Shown: piece after piece, positions 6,855-13,722 of the stretch
Layout: every line of letters starts with the position of its first letter
Numbering within the stretch: the first letter of the stretch is position 1
DNA from: Myxococcaceae bacterium
GTDB lineage: Bacteria > Myxococcota > Myxococcia > Myxococcales > Myxococcaceae
Direction: 5' to 3'
DNA: 14,031 bases
Assembly (NCBI GenBank): GCA_018262385.1
Contig: JAGSPQ010000006.1
Span: 1-14,031, forward strand
The notes under the pieces: generated by a model
Databases searched by the model: none
What the model saw: the letters and a program-made list of their open reading frames with translations, nothing else
Told to the model about the DNA's origin: nothing
Program-made: the position numbers and the translations under genes

Positions 6855-7607
6855 ATGCGGCGCGCGCTGCTGCTCGGGCTGCTGCTGTCCGGCTGCCGGA
6901 AGGAGGCCACCCCGGCCGAGCTGCTGCTGTCGCAGGTGAAGCAGGCGCTGGCGGATCGCGACGCCCGGCTGCGCAGCTACCACCTGGTCGCGGTGACGAA
7001 GGAAGGCGAGGCGCAGGCGACCCACGCGTTCTTCTTCCGCTCGCCCAACCAACTGCGCGCGGTGGTGGCGGCCCCGACCCCGCTCGAGTGGAGCTTCGAC
7101 GGCACGCGCCTCTTCCAGCTGCAGAGCGAGACGAAGACCTTCTCGACCTTCGAGCTGAAGCTGCCGCCCGCGAAGGCGTCGATCTTCCTCCACTCCACCT
7201 TCTCGCCCTTCGTGCCCGAGGGTTTTCGCGCCCCGCTGATGCCGGCGAAGGGGGTGAGCGCCACCCGGGTCACTCACCCGATGGGGCCAGAGGCGGTCGA
7301 GCTGAAGCTGTCGCCGGGGGAAGGGGTGACGGTGACCTGGGTGCTGCGCTGGCCGACGGCGGACTTTCTCGAGCGCCGCACCCAGGCCGGCGCGGGGACG
7401 GGCGAGCTGAAGGTCGAAGCGGAGCACTGCGACGCGGCGCTGAAGCTGTGCGTGCCCAGGCGCGCGGCGCAGTACGTCGACGGCCAGCGGCAGGTCACCA
7501 CCGAGCTGACCACCCTCGAGCTCAACCTCGAGCTGCCGGCCGAAGCCTTCACCCCGGCAGTGCCGGCGGGGTGGACGCGGGAGACCCGGCAGGTGGTCGA
7601 GGACTAG
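6855..7607 (+). CDS. Envelope lipoprotein with LolA/LppX-like fold features
   Basis: The protein has 250 residues and a clean lipoprotein signal: MRRALLLGLLLSGC, with the lipobox LSGC and lipidated Cys14. The mature part looks like the half-barrel proteins of the LolA/LppX superfamily. It has repeated strand-forming stretches with aromatic and basic residues: 'HAFFFRSPNQLRAVV' (about 55-69), then 'LEWSFDGTRLFQLQSETKTFSTFEL' read as consecutive strands, and 'VTVTWVLRWPTADFLERR'. Near the C-terminus 'AQYVDGQRQVTTELTTLELNLELPAEAFT' ends in the 'lpaeaFtp.vPagw' pattern often seen in such families. Proteins of this fold bind lipids or lipoproteins in the periplasm, but whether this one does is not shown. 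Two cysteines (in 'HCDAALKLC') could form a disulfide. It lies 15 bases after the small exported protein gene. Its stop is directly followed by the inverted repeat at 7608. Confidence 0.82.
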   Translation: MRRALLLGLLLSGCRKEATPAELLLSQVKQALADRDARLRSYHLVAVTKEGEAQATHAFFFRSPNQLRAVVAAPTPLEWSFDGTRLFQLQSETKTFSTFELKLPPAKASIFLHSTFSPFVPEGFRAPLMPAKGVSATRVTHPMGPEAVELKLSPGEGVTVTWVLRWPTADFLERRTQAGAGTGELKVEAEHCDAALKLCVPRRAAQYVDGQRQVTTELTTLELNLELPAEAFTPAVPAGWTRETRQVVED

Positions 7608-7727
7608 ACGACAACCCAGAAGTTCGTGCCTGGCTGGATCGCCGATCCTTCCGCGGCGGCTGCGTTGCGCTCCTTGCCGGACGCGGCGCCTCGACGATCG
7701 ATCCACGCCCGACTTCTGGGCTGTCGG
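7608..7727. repeat. Imperfect inverted repeat (about 120 bases) between convergent genes
   Basis: The left arm 7608-7645 and right arm 7691-7727 are reverse-complementary with mismatches and one gap. The outer 16 bases match at 14 positions, including the 9-base core CCCAGAAGT at 7615-7623 against ACTTCTGGG at 7712-7720. Inner parts pair less well. The loop is about 45 bases. The element fills the gap between the stop codons of two convergent genes (7607 and 7736). There is no T-run after either arm, so it is not a typical intrinsic terminator. It could be a small palindromic mobile element (MITE or REP-like), or a long hairpin acting as a two-way terminator. Confidence 0.55.
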
Positions 7728-7735
7728 ACCAGCAA

Positions 7736-8386
7736 CTACAGCGCGCGGCGCAGGGCAGCGAGCGCCGGCCGGACGTCGGCCACCCACTGCGCCCGGGTGC
7801 GGCCCCCGTCGGTCAGCCCGGCGTCGAGATCGTGGAGGCTGCCGAGCAGCGACGCCGCCTTCCTCAGCCTGGTCAGCAGGTGCTTCTCGCGCCGCGCCAC
7901 CAGCCCGACCGCGGTGTGCGCCCGCTTGGTCTTCATCCGCAGCCGGTGGGCTTGCCGGGCCGGGATCCCCACGGGCAGCCGGTCGAGCCGCTTGCCCAGC
8001 CGGCGCAGCCGCCGGCGCAGCAGCTTCCGGGGCGAGGCGGTGAGCTCCCAGTGGGCGAGCTCGTGCTCGAGCAGCGGGCGGTCGTGCTCCCATTCGGCGA
8101 TCGCCGCGCGCATCGCCGCGGTCGCTCGCGAGAGGTTTGGGCCGCGCCGCACTCCGCTGACGTGGAGATCCCGGACTGTTCCGAAGGCATCCTTCAGCCG
8201 GCCCGCCCTCGCCTTCACCACCGGCAGGTCGGCGGCGAAGGTGCTCAGGGTGTCGCCCAGCCGGCGGGCCGAAGCCCGCGCCTGGTGGACGCCCTCGATG
8301 GTGGCGTGGCGCTTGAGGGGCGCCAGTTGTTGCTCCAGCTCGTCCACCGCGGCGCGCAGGCCGCGCTGCGCGGCCTTCCCATTCAT
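7736..8386 (-). CDS. CHAD-domain protein
   Basis: This is a stand-alone CHAD (conserved histidine alpha-helical domain) protein of 216 aa. The chain is almost all basic, charged helices. The conserved pieces are 'VHQARASARRL' (33-43), 'VRDLHV' (71-76), 'HRLRMKTKRAHTAVGL' (147-162) and 'LGSLHDLDA' (181-189), which together are the hallmark histidine/arginine/lysine set of the family. CHAD domains are reported to bind inorganic polyphosphate through this basic surface; the biochemical role here is unknown. Members often occur beside polyphosphate or phosphohistidine genes. The ATG at 8386 overlaps the stop of the upstream sixA-like gene in the string ATGA, so translation of the two is probably coupled. 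It is the last gene of the leftward PTS unit. No CYTH domain is fused to it. Confidence 0.9.
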   Translation of the reverse strand: MNGKAAQRGLRAAVDELEQQLAPLKRHATIEGVHQARASARRLGDTLSTFAADLPVVKARAGRLKDAFGTVRDLHVSGVRRGPNLSRATAAMRAAIAEWEHDRPLLEHELAHWELTASPRKLLRRRLRRLGKRLDRLPVGIPARQAHRLRMKTKRAHTAVGLVARREKHLLTRLRKAASLLGSLHDLDAGLTDGGRTRAQWVADVRPALAALRRAL

Positions 8387-8856
8387 TTGGCGGTCATTCG
8401 CCGCATCACCGAGGGCGGCAGCAGCGCGTTCAGCCGCATCCCGGCCGGAGTCGGGCTGCCCGTCAGCCGCGCCACCGAGCCCTTCTTCAGCTCGAACGCG
8501 CCGCCGAGGGTCGCTTCTCCGGTGACCAGCCAGGCCAGCAGCGTCGAGAGGTACGGCTCGTGGCCGACCACCCCGAGCACTTCGCCGGACAGCAGCGCCA
8601 GCACCGCGGCGGAGGGAGAGATCGCCAGCAGCGGGCTCGACTCCAGCTTGCCGGTCAGCAGGGGCGCGAGCAGCTCGGCGGTTTGAACCGCCCGGACTTT
8701 CGGGCTGTGGATGATCCGGTCGAAGCGGACCTCGAGCAGCTCGAGGGCGCAGACGGTGCCCTTGAACCGCTTGATCCCCTTGGCGCTGAGCGGACGCGCG
8801 TCGTCGTCGTCCGGTCCATCCTCGGCAATCGCGTGGCGAATCAGGAACAGGTCCAT
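8383..8856 (-). CDS. sixA: SixA-like phosphohistidine phosphatase
   Basis: This is a short histidine-phosphatase-superfamily enzyme of 157 aa, the size of SixA. The catalytic RHA motif (Arg7-His8-Ala9, in MDLFLIRHAIAE) lies at the very N-terminus. The second arginine is in SPKVRAVQTAEL (51-62), and the second catalytic histidine is in GHEPYLS (98-104, His99). SixA proteins remove phosphate from phosphohistidine in proteins: the E. coli enzyme was first assigned to an ArcB phosphotransfer domain and later shown to act on the nitrogen-PTS protein NPr. Here it lies three genes downstream of an HPr gene in the same orientation, so HPr~P is an attractive candidate substrate; this is inference. ATG at 8856 gives the canonical N-terminus. 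No Shine-Dalgarno sequence is close (GGAGG lies 24 bases upstream). The stop overlaps the CHAD start. Confidence 0.9.
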   Translation of the reverse strand: MDLFLIRHAIAEDGPDDDDARPLSAKGIKRFKGTVCALELLEVRFDRIIHSPKVRAVQTAELLAPLLTGKLESSPLLAISPSAAVLALLSGEVLGVVGHEPYLSTLLAWLVTGEATLGGAFELKKGSVARLTGSPTPAGMRLNALLPPSVMRRMTAK

Positions 8857-8893
8857 GATTTCAAGGGTAACCGCGGGCCTCCGGGCCTGCCGT

Positions 8894-9946
8894 TCAGGTC
8901 CGCATCTTCACCCGGTGCTCCTGCGGCTCGCCAGCGGCCTCGCCCGTCGAGGCCTGCTTGAGCAGCCGCCACACCTCGTGGCCCAGCACGTCGAGCTCGG
9001 TGCTGGTGAAGCGCTCGCCGCCGAACCGCCCAATCGCCTCGGTCTGCGCCTTCAGCACCACCGCGTCCTGGGCGAAGATCCGCAAGCCAATCGGGGTCAA
9101 GAACGGCTTCACCAGCCAGGCCGGCAGCGGCAGCCGGAAGGTGACCACCGCGAACACCCGGGTCACGAAGTCGGAGACCGGAGTCATCAGCGAGGTGGTG
9201 AGCAGGTGGCTCTTCGGGCCCAGCCGGTACTCGACCTGGGCGATCGACGGCAGCAGGAAGCGGTCGAAGTGCTGCACCACTCCGCCGCCCGGAGCGAGCA
9301 GCCGGCCCGCAATCCCGCTCGGCCGCGGCTCGCCCAGGTACTCCGCCTCGGCGTGGGTCGCGAACCGCCGCACCACCACCTCGATCTCGTTCTTCTTCTC
9401 CGGCGTGCGGAACAGCCCGCCGTGCAGGAACGCGGTGTGGGGGACGTCGAGCGCGTTCTCGACCACCGCGTGCACCGTCGCGTCGACGAGGAACTCGTGG
9501 CGCACCGTCGAGTAGCCCGCCTCGTCGAGGTGGGGAAAGCGGTACGGCGCGCTGGCGGGGGCCGCGCCGGGCGTCGAGTAGACCCAGACGAACCCTTCCT
9601 GCTCGAGGGCCGGGTACGCCTCGGCCGCCTGCGACTTGAGCCCCACCGCGCCCCCCTCGACCAGCCCGGGCACCTTGCGGCACTGGCCCAAGGCGTCGAA
9701 GCACCACCCGTGGTAGCCGCACTCCAGCTGGCCGTCGACCACCTTCCCCATCGAGAGCGGGATGTTGCGGTGGGGGCAGCGGTCGAGCAGCGCGGCCGGC
9801 GCGCCATCCGCGGCCCGGAACAGCACCAGCGGGGTGCCCTGGAGGGTGATCGCCAGCGGCTGGCGCTTGAGCGCCTTCGACGCGCAGGCGACGAACCACG
9901 CGTCGGGAAGCTTCACCACCGAGGGAGGAGTGACCGGCGCCGCCAC
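8894..9946 (-). CDS. Rieske non-haem iron oxygenase, alpha-subunit type
   Basis: This is an aromatic-ring-hydroxylating-type oxygenase alpha subunit of 350 aa. The Rieske 2Fe-2S site is complete: Cys57-x-His59, then 16 residues, then Cys76-x2-His79 (CPHRN...CGYHGW). The mononuclear-iron site is seen as Asp167-x2-His170-x4-His175 (in 'ENALDVPHTAFLH'). The N-terminus 'LPDAWFVACASKAL' is the usual lead into the Rieske domain of VanA-like and related one-component-alpha oxygenases. Such enzymes use electrons from a separate reductase to insert oxygen into a ring or methyl group; neither the substrate nor the reductase is evident here. GTG at 9946 is 2 bases after the enzyme I stop with an AGGA nearby, so the start is well supported, though non-ATG. 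Its place inside a PTS transcription unit is unusual. Downstream, 37 bases separate it from sixA. Confidence 0.92.
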   Translation of the reverse strand: MAAPVTPPSVVKLPDAWFVACASKALKRQPLAITLQGTPLVLFRAADGAPAALLDRCPHRNIPLSMGKVVDGQLECGYHGWCFDALGQCRKVPGLVEGGAVGLKSQAAEAYPALEQEGFVWVYSTPGAAPASAPYRFPHLDEAGYSTVRHEFLVDATVHAVVENALDVPHTAFLHGGLFRTPEKKNEIEVVVRRFATHAEAEYLGEPRPSGIAGRLLAPGGGVVQHFDRFLLPSIAQVEYRLGPKSHLLTTSLMTPVSDFVTRVFAVVTFRLPLPAWLVKPFLTPIGLRIFAQDAVVLKAQTEAIGRFGGERFTSTELDVLGHEVWRLLKQASTGEAAGEPQEHRVKMRT

Positions 9947-9948
9947 GC

Positions 9949-11712
9949 CTAGTCCTGGAGGTTGGTGAACCGGAGTTCCATCTCGGAGCGGACGAAGCGC
10001 TCGATCTCTTCGGCGGTCGAGAACTCCATCGCCTTGTCGAGCAGCTCGACCGCGTCGGTGCGGTTGACCCGGCGCACGATCCCCTTCACCGAGGAGATCT
10101 GCCCGGCGGTCATCGACAGCTCGTCGAAGCCGAGCGCCAGCAGCACCAGGGTGAAGGCCGGATCTCCGCCCATCTCGCCGCACATCGCGACCGGGATCTT
10201 GGCGGCCTTTGCCGCGGTGACGATCGATCGCAGCGAGCGCAGCACCGCCAGGTGGAGCGGCTTGTAGAGGTAGGCGACGTCGCGGTTCTGGCGGTCGATC
10301 GCCAGCGAGTACTGGATCAGGTCGTTGGTGCCGACCGAGAAGAAGTCCGCTTCCTGGGCGAGGCGATCGGCGATCAGCGCGGCCGAGGGCGTCTCGACCA
10401 TGATCCCGATCGGCATCCGCTTGCCGACCGGGTGCCCTGACCGGCCCAGCTCGCTGCGGCAGTGCTCGAGCTCGCTGCGGGCCTCGCGCAGCTCGGACAG
10501 CCCGGAGATGAGCGGAAACATGATCCGCATGTTGCCGTGCGCCGACGCGCGCAGCAGCGCCCGCAGCTGGACCCGGAACATCTCGCGGTGCTGCAGGCAG
10601 TAGCGAATCGCCCGCAGCCCCATCGCCGGGTTGGTCTCTTTCTCGATCTTCTTCCCCGGCACCTTGTCCCCGCCCAGGTCGAGGGTGCGGATGGTGACCG
10701 GCCGGTTGCCCATCGCCAGCAGCACCTCGCGGTACGCCTGGTAGTGCTCTTCCTCGGTGGGCGGCAGCGGGCGATTGAGGAAGAGAAACTCGGTGCGGTA
10801 CAGGCCGATGCCCTCGGCACCGTGGGCGAGCAGCGAGGGGATCTCTTCCGGGAACTCGATGTTCCCGTTGAGGTGCACCTCGACCCCGTCGAGGGTGACC
10901 GCCCGCAGCTCGGCGGTGCGCAGCGCGGTCGCCTCCACCGCCAGGTGCCGGCGCATCGTCTCGCGGAAGATCGACAGCTGCTGCTCGGTGGGGTTGACCA
11001 GCACCAGCCCCCGGGTGCCGTCGACCGCCACCACGTCGCCGGTGCGCACGTGCTCGCTGGCCCGCACCGCGCCGACCACCGCCGGCACTTCGCGGGCGCG
11101 GGCGACGATCGCGGTGTGTGAGGTCTGGCCGCCGAGGTCGGTGACGAAGGCGGCGATCCGCCCGGTCTTCACCAGCATCGCCGCGTCGGCGGGAGAGATC
11201 TCGTGGGCGATGATCACCGCGTCGGTCGGCACCTGCACTTCTTCGTCGACCGCCTGCCCGAGCAGGTTGCGCACCACCCGGTCGGCGACGAAGTCGACGT
11301 CGGCGCGCCGCTCGCGGAAGTACTCGTCTTCGAGGTTGTCGAACTGGTGCTTGAGCCGCTTGGCGACCCGCCGCACCGCCCACTCAGCGTTGATCGCCTC
11401 GTCCTTGATCAGCCGGGAGACCTCGACGAGGAACATCGGGTCGTGGAGCATCATCCGGTGCGCTTCGAGGATCAGCGCGTGATCCTGGCCCTGCGAGCGG
11501 TCGGACTCCGAGAACAGCCGCTCTTTCAGATCCTGCAGCTGGCGATCAGACAGGTCGACCGCGGTCTTGAACCGCAGCGCCTCGGAGTCGACCTCGTCCG
11601 CCTTCAGCTTCACCTTCGGGGTGCGGACCCGCTTCGAGTCGAGGACGAACGCATGCCCGACCGCCACCCCGGGGCTGGCGCCAATCCCCTGCAGCGAGAC
11701 GGTCGCGCTCAC
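9949..11712 (-). CDS. ptsI: PTS enzyme I (phosphoenolpyruvate-protein phosphotransferase)
   Basis: Enzyme I takes phosphate from phosphoenolpyruvate onto a histidine and passes it to HPr in the cytoplasm. The 587-residue protein has full enzyme I length. The phosphohistidine loop GGQTSHTAI (194-202) carries His199, equivalent to His189 in E. coli. The PEP-binding domain shows 'GLYRTEFLF' (303-311), 'RTLDLGGDK' (342-350), 'IGIMVETPSAA' (435-445), 'FFSVGTNDLIQY' (457-468) and 'MCGEMGGDP' with the catalytic Cys511. There is no N-terminal GAF domain, so it is the sugar-PTS type rather than PtsP. The GTG start at 11712 directly abuts the HPr TAA stop with zero spacing, and the Rieske gene begins 2 bases after its own stop. 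All key residues are intact, so it should be active. Confidence 0.97.
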   Translation of the reverse strand: MSATVSLQGIGASPGVAVGHAFVLDSKRVRTPKVKLKADEVDSEALRFKTAVDLSDRQLQDLKERLFSESDRSQGQDHALILEAHRMMLHDPMFLVEVSRLIKDEAINAEWAVRRVAKRLKHQFDNLEDEYFRERRADVDFVADRVVRNLLGQAVDEEVQVPTDAVIIAHEISPADAAMLVKTGRIAAFVTDLGGQTSHTAIVARAREVPAVVGAVRASEHVRTGDVVAVDGTRGLVLVNPTEQQLSIFRETMRRHLAVEATALRTAELRAVTLDGVEVHLNGNIEFPEEIPSLLAHGAEGIGLYRTEFLFLNRPLPPTEEEHYQAYREVLLAMGNRPVTIRTLDLGGDKVPGKKIEKETNPAMGLRAIRYCLQHREMFRVQLRALLRASAHGNMRIMFPLISGLSELREARSELEHCRSELGRSGHPVGKRMPIGIMVETPSAALIADRLAQEADFFSVGTNDLIQYSLAIDRQNRDVAYLYKPLHLAVLRSLRSIVTAAKAAKIPVAMCGEMGGDPAFTLVLLALGFDELSMTAGQISSVKGIVRRVNRTDAVELLDKAMEFSTAEEIERFVRSEMELRFTNLQD

Positions 11713-12003
11713 TTACCGGGGCTCTCCGAAACGGTTGGCGATCAGCACTGCGATGTCCTTGAGGCAATCGGCCGCGCCCGGACCATTGCATTTCACCGTC
11801 ACCTTCATTCCCTGCGCCGCGGCGAGCATCAGCACCCCCATGATGCTCTTGCCGTTCACCGACTCGCCCTCGCACGACAGCAGCACCTCGCACGGGAAGC
11901 GGTTGGCGATCTTCACCAACTGGGCGGCGGCGCGCGCGTGGAGGCCCAGCGCGTTGATGATCTCGAACTCTCCGCCGGCGCTGTCGGTGCTCAGGTCTGT
12001 CAT
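11713..12003 (-). CDS. ptsH: HPr, histidine phosphocarrier protein of the PTS
   Basis: HPr is the small phosphocarrier between enzyme I and EIIA proteins. This 96-residue copy has the active-site histidine in GLHARAA (His22) and a serine in NGKSIMGVLML (Ser53). The spacing of 31 residues is the same as between His15 and Ser46 of classical HPr, so the site used by HPr kinase in bacteria that have it is retained; no hprK is in the window. The N-terminus is about seven residues longer than usual (MTDLSTDSAGG before the first strand), and the C-terminus has a short extension ending in GEPR. ATG at 12003 is 18 bases after the IID stop; no good Shine-Dalgarno sequence is seen, though a GGGATCCC palindrome lies between. 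Enzyme I follows without a gap. Confidence 0.96.
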   Translation of the reverse strand: MTDLSTDSAGGEFEIINALGLHARAAAQLVKIANRFPCEVLLSCEGESVNGKSIMGVLMLAAAQGMKVTVKCNGPGAADCLKDIAVLIANRFGEPR

Positions 12004-12021
12004 GTGAAAAGGGATCCCATC

Positions 12022-12780
12022 CTAGAGCAACGCCCCGAGGGCGCCCGAAAACAGTGCCGCCGCGTAGAGCACCAGGTACGGGCTGACCCGGGTGCGGGCG
12101 ACCAGCACCCAGGCCAGTCCTCCGAACAACAGGCACCCGCCGGCCAGCAGCGGAGCGCCCCCGCCGCCTTGCTGGGCCCCGTATTGGATTGCCAGCAGGG
12201 CCGCCAGCCCTCCGGCACAGCCGGCGGCCACCCGGCGCAGCCGCTCGCCCCACCACGGGATGTCGAGGGCGGCCAGCTTCTCCACCATCCCCTCGCCGTG
12301 GTTGAGGCCGAGGAAGAACAGGTACCCGCGGGCGGTGAGGTGGACCAGGTTGTAGAGGACGAGGAAGAGCAGCGCGCTCCAGCCGCCCAGCCAGGGGACG
12401 GTGGCGACGGCGACCGCTCCGGCCGCCGGCCGCAGCGAGAGCCAGAAGAAGCCGTCTCCCATCGCGGCGAGCGGGCCCATCAGGGCGGTCTTGAACGAGT
12501 TGACCTTCTCGGGCGCCTCTTCGCCATCGGCGATCCGCTGCTCGTGAAAGAGGATCCCCCCGATGATCGCCGCCGCGACGTAGGGGTGGGTGTTGAAGGC
12601 CGAGAGGTGCCGGCGGGCGGCCTCCTGCTGCTGGGCCGGCGCGGGGTAGAGCTCCTTCAGGGCGGGGTAGAGGGCGAACAGCATCCCCAGCGACTGCATC
12701 CCCTCGGCGTTGAAGCCGGCCTGGATGAAGAGCGAGCGGGTCAGCACCTGCCAGCGGGTCCAGCGCGAGAGCGCCCTCAC
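12022..12780 (-). CDS. PTS mannose/fructose/sorbose-family IID subunit
   Basis: This is an integral membrane subunit of a mannose-type PTS permease, 252 aa. The family signature 'RSLFIQAGFNAEGMQSLGM' is at residues 15-33. 'FNTHPYVAAAIIGG' and 'LMGPLAAMGDGFFW' follow in the central region, and the C-terminal third is strongly hydrophobic with several spans ('GGWSALLFLVLYNLVHL', 'APLLAGGCLLFGGLAWVLVA', 'LYAAALFSGALGALL'). IID acts with IIC to form the sugar channel, with phosphate delivered by IIA and IIB. GTG at 12780 overlaps the IIC stop in the string GTGA. A longer reading upstream would be a frame shadow of the IIC gene. IIA and IIB, needed for sugar phosphorylation, are not in the window, so whether this transports sugar or is a sensory remnant is open. 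Confidence 0.93.
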   Translation of the reverse strand: MRALSRWTRWQVLTRSLFIQAGFNAEGMQSLGMLFALYPALKELYPAPAQQQEAARRHLSAFNTHPYVAAAIIGGILFHEQRIADGEEAPEKVNSFKTALMGPLAAMGDGFFWLSLRPAAGAVAVATVPWLGGWSALLFLVLYNLVHLTARGYLFFLGLNHGEGMVEKLAALDIPWWGERLRRVAAGCAGGLAALLAIQYGAQQGGGGAPLLAGGCLLFGGLAWVLVARTRVSPYLVLYAAALFSGALGALL

Positions 12781-13499
12781 GGCGCGCGGCTCCCGAGCAT
12801 CGCCACCGCCGCCGCCACCGCGACCACCGCCGCCGCCGCCGCAATCGCGATCTTCACCGCGCTGCGGGTGCGGCTGCCGTGGACGGCCACCGCCGCCGCG
12901 ACCGAGGCCATCGCCGGGTAGGCCCAGGCCAGCCCCCGCACCACCGACAGCGGGAGCGCCGACTCCAACGGCACCAGCACCAGGTAGCCGATCAGCGCCG
13001 CCGCGGCGGACAGCAGCCCGAAGCCGACCAGGTGGGGCCACATCGCGCGAAGGTTCTGGCGCACCGCCCGCTGCAGCTGCCCCGCATCGGTCGAGGCCTG
13101 GGCCCGGTTGTGGTAGCGCAGGGCGCGGCGGTCGATCGCCCGCTCGAGCAGCGCCCCCACCCGCCCCAGCGGAGCGCAGAGCAGAATTCCCAACGTCCAC
13201 ATCGCCGGCGTGCCCGGGCCCCCGGAGGCGTTGGCGATCGCGGCGGCGGCCGCGGCGGCGGTCACCGCCGGGAGCGTCTCGTGCTCCGGGCGCGATCCCC
13301 CCAGCGAGACCCCGCCCAGGTAGAAGAGCTCGAACACCAGGCCGACGAAGATCCCCGAGGGCAGATCCTCCAGCAGCAGCCCGGTGCCGGTGGCGGCCAC
13401 CAGCGGGCGGCTGAACATCGCCTGGAGGAACGCGCTGCGCTCGAGGGCCAGCAGCCCTCCCCAGAGACCCGCCAGCAGCACGTGGGACCAGACGATCAT
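12777..13499 (-). CDS. PTS mannose/fructose/sorbose-family IIC subunit
   Basis: This is the membrane channel subunit paired with IID, 240 aa. The sorbose-IIC-type conserved stretch is visible near the N-terminus: 'LERSAFLQAMFSRPLVAA' (19-36), 'GIFVGLVFELFYLGGVSLGG' (49-68), then 'SRPEHETLPAV'. Hydrophobic spans follow, including 'MWPHLVGFGLLSAAAALIGYLVLV', and the C-terminus is an Ala/Val-rich span coded by a low-complexity GCC/GCG run (plus-strand 12799-12848) that may be prone to length change. The ATG at 13499 has AGAGG 8 bases upstream, which supports it; a stronger AGGAGG lies 23 bases away, too far to help this start. It is the first gene of the leftward unit that I can see. The 223 bases upstream hold no IIA or IIB gene, unlike most mannose-type operons. 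Confidence 0.92.
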   Translation of the reverse strand: MIVWSHVLLAGLWGGLLALERSAFLQAMFSRPLVAATGTGLLLEDLPSGIFVGLVFELFYLGGVSLGGSRPEHETLPAVTAAAAAAAIANASGGPGTPAMWTLGILLCAPLGRVGALLERAIDRRALRYHNRAQASTDAGQLQRAVRQNLRAMWPHLVGFGLLSAAAALIGYLVLVPLESALPLSVVRGLAWAYPAMASVAAAVAVHGSRTRSAVKIAIAAAAAVVAVAAAVAMLGSRAP

Positions 13500-13648
13500 C
13501 CGCGGCGCCTCTTACCAGCGTTCCTCCTCGCTAAGATCCCGCAGTTCCAATTCATTCGGCGCGAAACGGCGCCCCGCCCCGGCTCCATTCCTGCTTTCAC
13601 GCATGGAAACGGGGTCGGGTTCGCGAGCCGCCACTCACTTCGGGGGGT

Positions 13649-13677
13649 TTGAAAGCATTCGTCCCGAGCGCTACAAC
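13649..13677 (+). promoter_or_regulatory. Predicted sigma70-type promoter for the Gly-rich lipoprotein gene
   Basis: TTGAAA at 13649-13654 (five of six -35 consensus bases) is followed after exactly 17 bases by TACAAC at 13672-13677 (four of six -10 bases). This predicts a start near 13684 and an untranslated leader of about 39 bases containing GGAG (13714-13717) 5 bases before the ATG at 13723. The rest of the 13500-13722 gap shows only a short GGCGC...GCGCC hairpin at 13558-13573 and no convincing promoter for the leftward PTS genes. Confidence 0.55.
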
Positions 13678-13722
13678 CCAGCGTCTTTTTTATTCCGTTC
13701 CCCCCCGCAGTTTGGAGTGTCC

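Noticed and set aside
7608..7735. Coding potential within the convergent gap, where both strands give short open frames
   Set aside because: The frames are pieces of longer shadows without starts, and the inverted repeat explains the similarity between the two strands.
13558..13573. Small GGCGC/GCGCC hairpin upstream of the lipoprotein promoter
   Set aside because: A 5-base stem is expected by chance in DNA this GC-rich, and it has no T-run, so it is not called a terminator or operator.
13512..13604. A 30-codon minus-strand reading frame just upstream of the IIC gene, ending in a plausible-looking acidic tail (LRDLSEEERW)
   Set aside because: It has no Shine-Dalgarno sequence, its third codon positions are far less GC-rich than in neighbouring genes, and nothing recognisable is encoded. 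A leader peptide is possible but unsupported.
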